From positions 1 to 7,854 of the forward strand of contig JAADEE010000137.1 in assembly GCA_013153575.1 (NCBI GenBank): a stretch of DNA of 7,854 bases, given 5' to 3'. The stretch's first letter is position 1; every line of letters starts with the position of its first letter. Below, piece after piece: positions 6,740-7,854 of the stretch. Below the pieces are notes generated by a model. The model ran no database searches. It was not told the DNA's origin and was given only the letters and a program-made list of their open reading frames with translations. This DNA is from Chlorobiota bacterium. GTDB taxonomy: Bacteria > Bacteroidota > Bacteroidia > Bacteroidales > JAADGE01. The translations under genes were made by a program, and so were the position numbers.

Positions 6740-7854
6740 ATGAACAAACTTGCAGTTACTATATTATTAATTTTTAATTATTTTGTTTTATTTTCTCAAT
6801 CTTTCTCAAATTGTGAATTTAATACAGGTTTGAGTTATAATAAAGATTTGAAATCGGTTTCTGATACCTCTTTTCTTTTAACACATTCTTTAAGTCAAGA
6901 AATTATCCCGGAAACTTCTGTTTCATGTAATTTAAATGGAGTTCATTATACTAATTCTTATTATCGTGTTTTTGATTTGGCAAGTCCAATATTTAATGTT
7001 ATTGGAGATTGGAGTGTTCAAGAGGTGCAAATTGGTGTAGGCTATGCTAAGGGTGGAATAGATACGATACAAGATTTGAGATTAATATTGTATGTAATGT
7101 CATCATATAATGGAACAATTCCTCTTGATAGCCTTAGCCAAAAAGGAGATACAATTAATTTTCAAGTGTCGGATAATGATTCCGGAACATTAAAGCATAT
7201 AAAAATAAATCCTTCGATATCTATTCCTGAAGGAAACTCATTAGTTGTAGAAATATTAGTGCCTGATGGGCAAGATGATGGTAATATATTTTTTATTGGT
7301 TCTAATGATTTACCTCAAACAGATAAAACTTTTATTAGGGCTAATCATTGTAATGTTAATGAGCCTGTTGATGTTGCAGATATTGGTTATCCTGATATGC
7401 ATTTGCTTTTAAATATTGTTGGTGCTTATGATGCAGCAAATCCGCAAATCTTATCTTTTAGTATTGATGGGCAAATATCGGATACCGAAATTTTGGATAA
7501 TCCTAATTTAATTTCATTAGTATTGCCGGCTGATACTTCTTTAACAAGTTTAAAGCCAAATATTGTTGTTCCTGCAGGTTTTTATTCTTTACCTGGTTCC
7601 GGTGAGGAGGTTGATTTTTCGCAAGGAGATGTTGAATATACTGTTACAAATGAATATAATAAAATTTCAGAATCTTGGTTAGTTTCTGTAAAGAAAGCAA
7701 CACCTGATATTGTTAGTTTTTCAGTACCTAACCAAGTAGGAGAGAGTGTTATTGATGTTAATAATCATACGGTTTCTGCTATTTTACCGGCAGGAACTGA
7801 TTTAACAGATGTAAGTCCTAATATTTCCGTTTATAAAGATTTTGCGATTTCTCC
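6740..7854 (+). CDS. Secreted or surface protein with DUF5018-like repeats (5' part)
   Basis: Open frame of 371 full codons that leaves the window without a stop; the last two bases (CC) begin a Pro codon. Residues 1-20 (MNKLAVTILLIFNYFVLFSQ) are a Sec signal peptide, and there is no lipobox (the Cys at 25 lies in SFSNC). Residues about 60-230 form a beta-rich module with SYYRVFDL (73-80), FFIGSNDLPQT (184-194) and IGYPDMHLLLNIVG (215-228), and with Cys63 and Cys204 as a possible disulfide. I recall this module from other secreted bacterial proteins. Two tandem repeats follow, at about 235-318 and 323 to the edge, each with SFS, a V/L-LPA-T-L block and P-NI-V; they resemble DUF5018. A type IX sorting domain at the unseen C-terminus is inferred, not seen. 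Exact role unknown. The start is the first ATG before the signal peptide. Confidence 0.88.
   Translation, partial: MNKLAVTILLIFNYFVLFSQSFSNCEFNTGLSYNKDLKSVSDTSFLLTHSLSQEIIPETSVSCNLNGVHYTNSYYRVFDLASPIFNVIGDWSVQEVQIGVGYAKGGIDTIQDLRLILYVMSSYNGTIPLDSLSQKGDTINFQVSDNDSGTLKHIKINPSISIPEGNSLVVEILVPDGQDDGNIFFIGSNDLPQTDKTFIRANHCNVNEPVDVADIGYPDMHLLLNIVGAYDAANPQILSFSIDGQISDTEILDNPNLISLVLPADTSLTSLKPNIVVPAGFYSLPGSGEEVDFSQGDVEYTVTNEYNKISESWLVSVKKATPDIVSFSVPNQVGESVIDVNNHTVSAILPAGTDLTDVSPNISVYKDFAIS

Overview
The window carries the distal part of a bacterial S10-spc-alpha ribosomal protein cluster, followed by a terminator and the 5' part of an unrelated secreted-protein gene. All genes are on the + strand. 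The source looks like an AT-rich member of the Bacteroidota. Three things point there: the protein sequences (a zinc-ligand-poor L36, a Cys-free S4, an L17 with a long charged tail, an IF-1 starting [11 protein letters not shown]); the lack of Shine-Dalgarno sequences before any start; and a TAnnTTTG-type promoter candidate before the last gene. I cannot name a genus.

Positions 1-6632 hold rplF (3' end only), rplR, rpsE, rpmD, rplO, secY, infA, rpmJ, rpsM, rpsK, rpsD, rpoA and rplQ. Spacers are 4 to 27 bases with no overlaps, and I see no internal terminator, so the spc and alpha parts read as one transcription unit. The genes supply large-subunit proteins (L6, L18, L30, L15, L36, L17), small-subunit proteins (S5, S13, S11, S4), initiation factor IF-1, the SecY translocon channel and the RNA polymerase alpha subunit. 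rpmJ is only 38 codons and is easy to miss. No map (methionine aminopeptidase) gene lies between secY and infA.

Positions 6633-6739 are the boundary. A weak hairpin spans the rplQ stop codon, a strong hairpin with a U-rich 3' arm at 6658-6689 ends the operon, and a possible promoter lies at 6709-6716.

Positions 6740-7854 hold an open frame that runs off the window. It encodes a signal peptide, a beta-rich N-terminal module with a probable disulfide, and at least two DUF5018-like repeats. It looks like a large cell-surface or type IX-secreted protein, with no visible functional link to the ribosomal operon.

Most of the window is conserved core genome. I found no undescribed system. The points worth a second look are the surface protein, a short S13 tail, the residue choices in alpha and L36, the bipolar L17 tail, and the AT palindromes abutting start codons.
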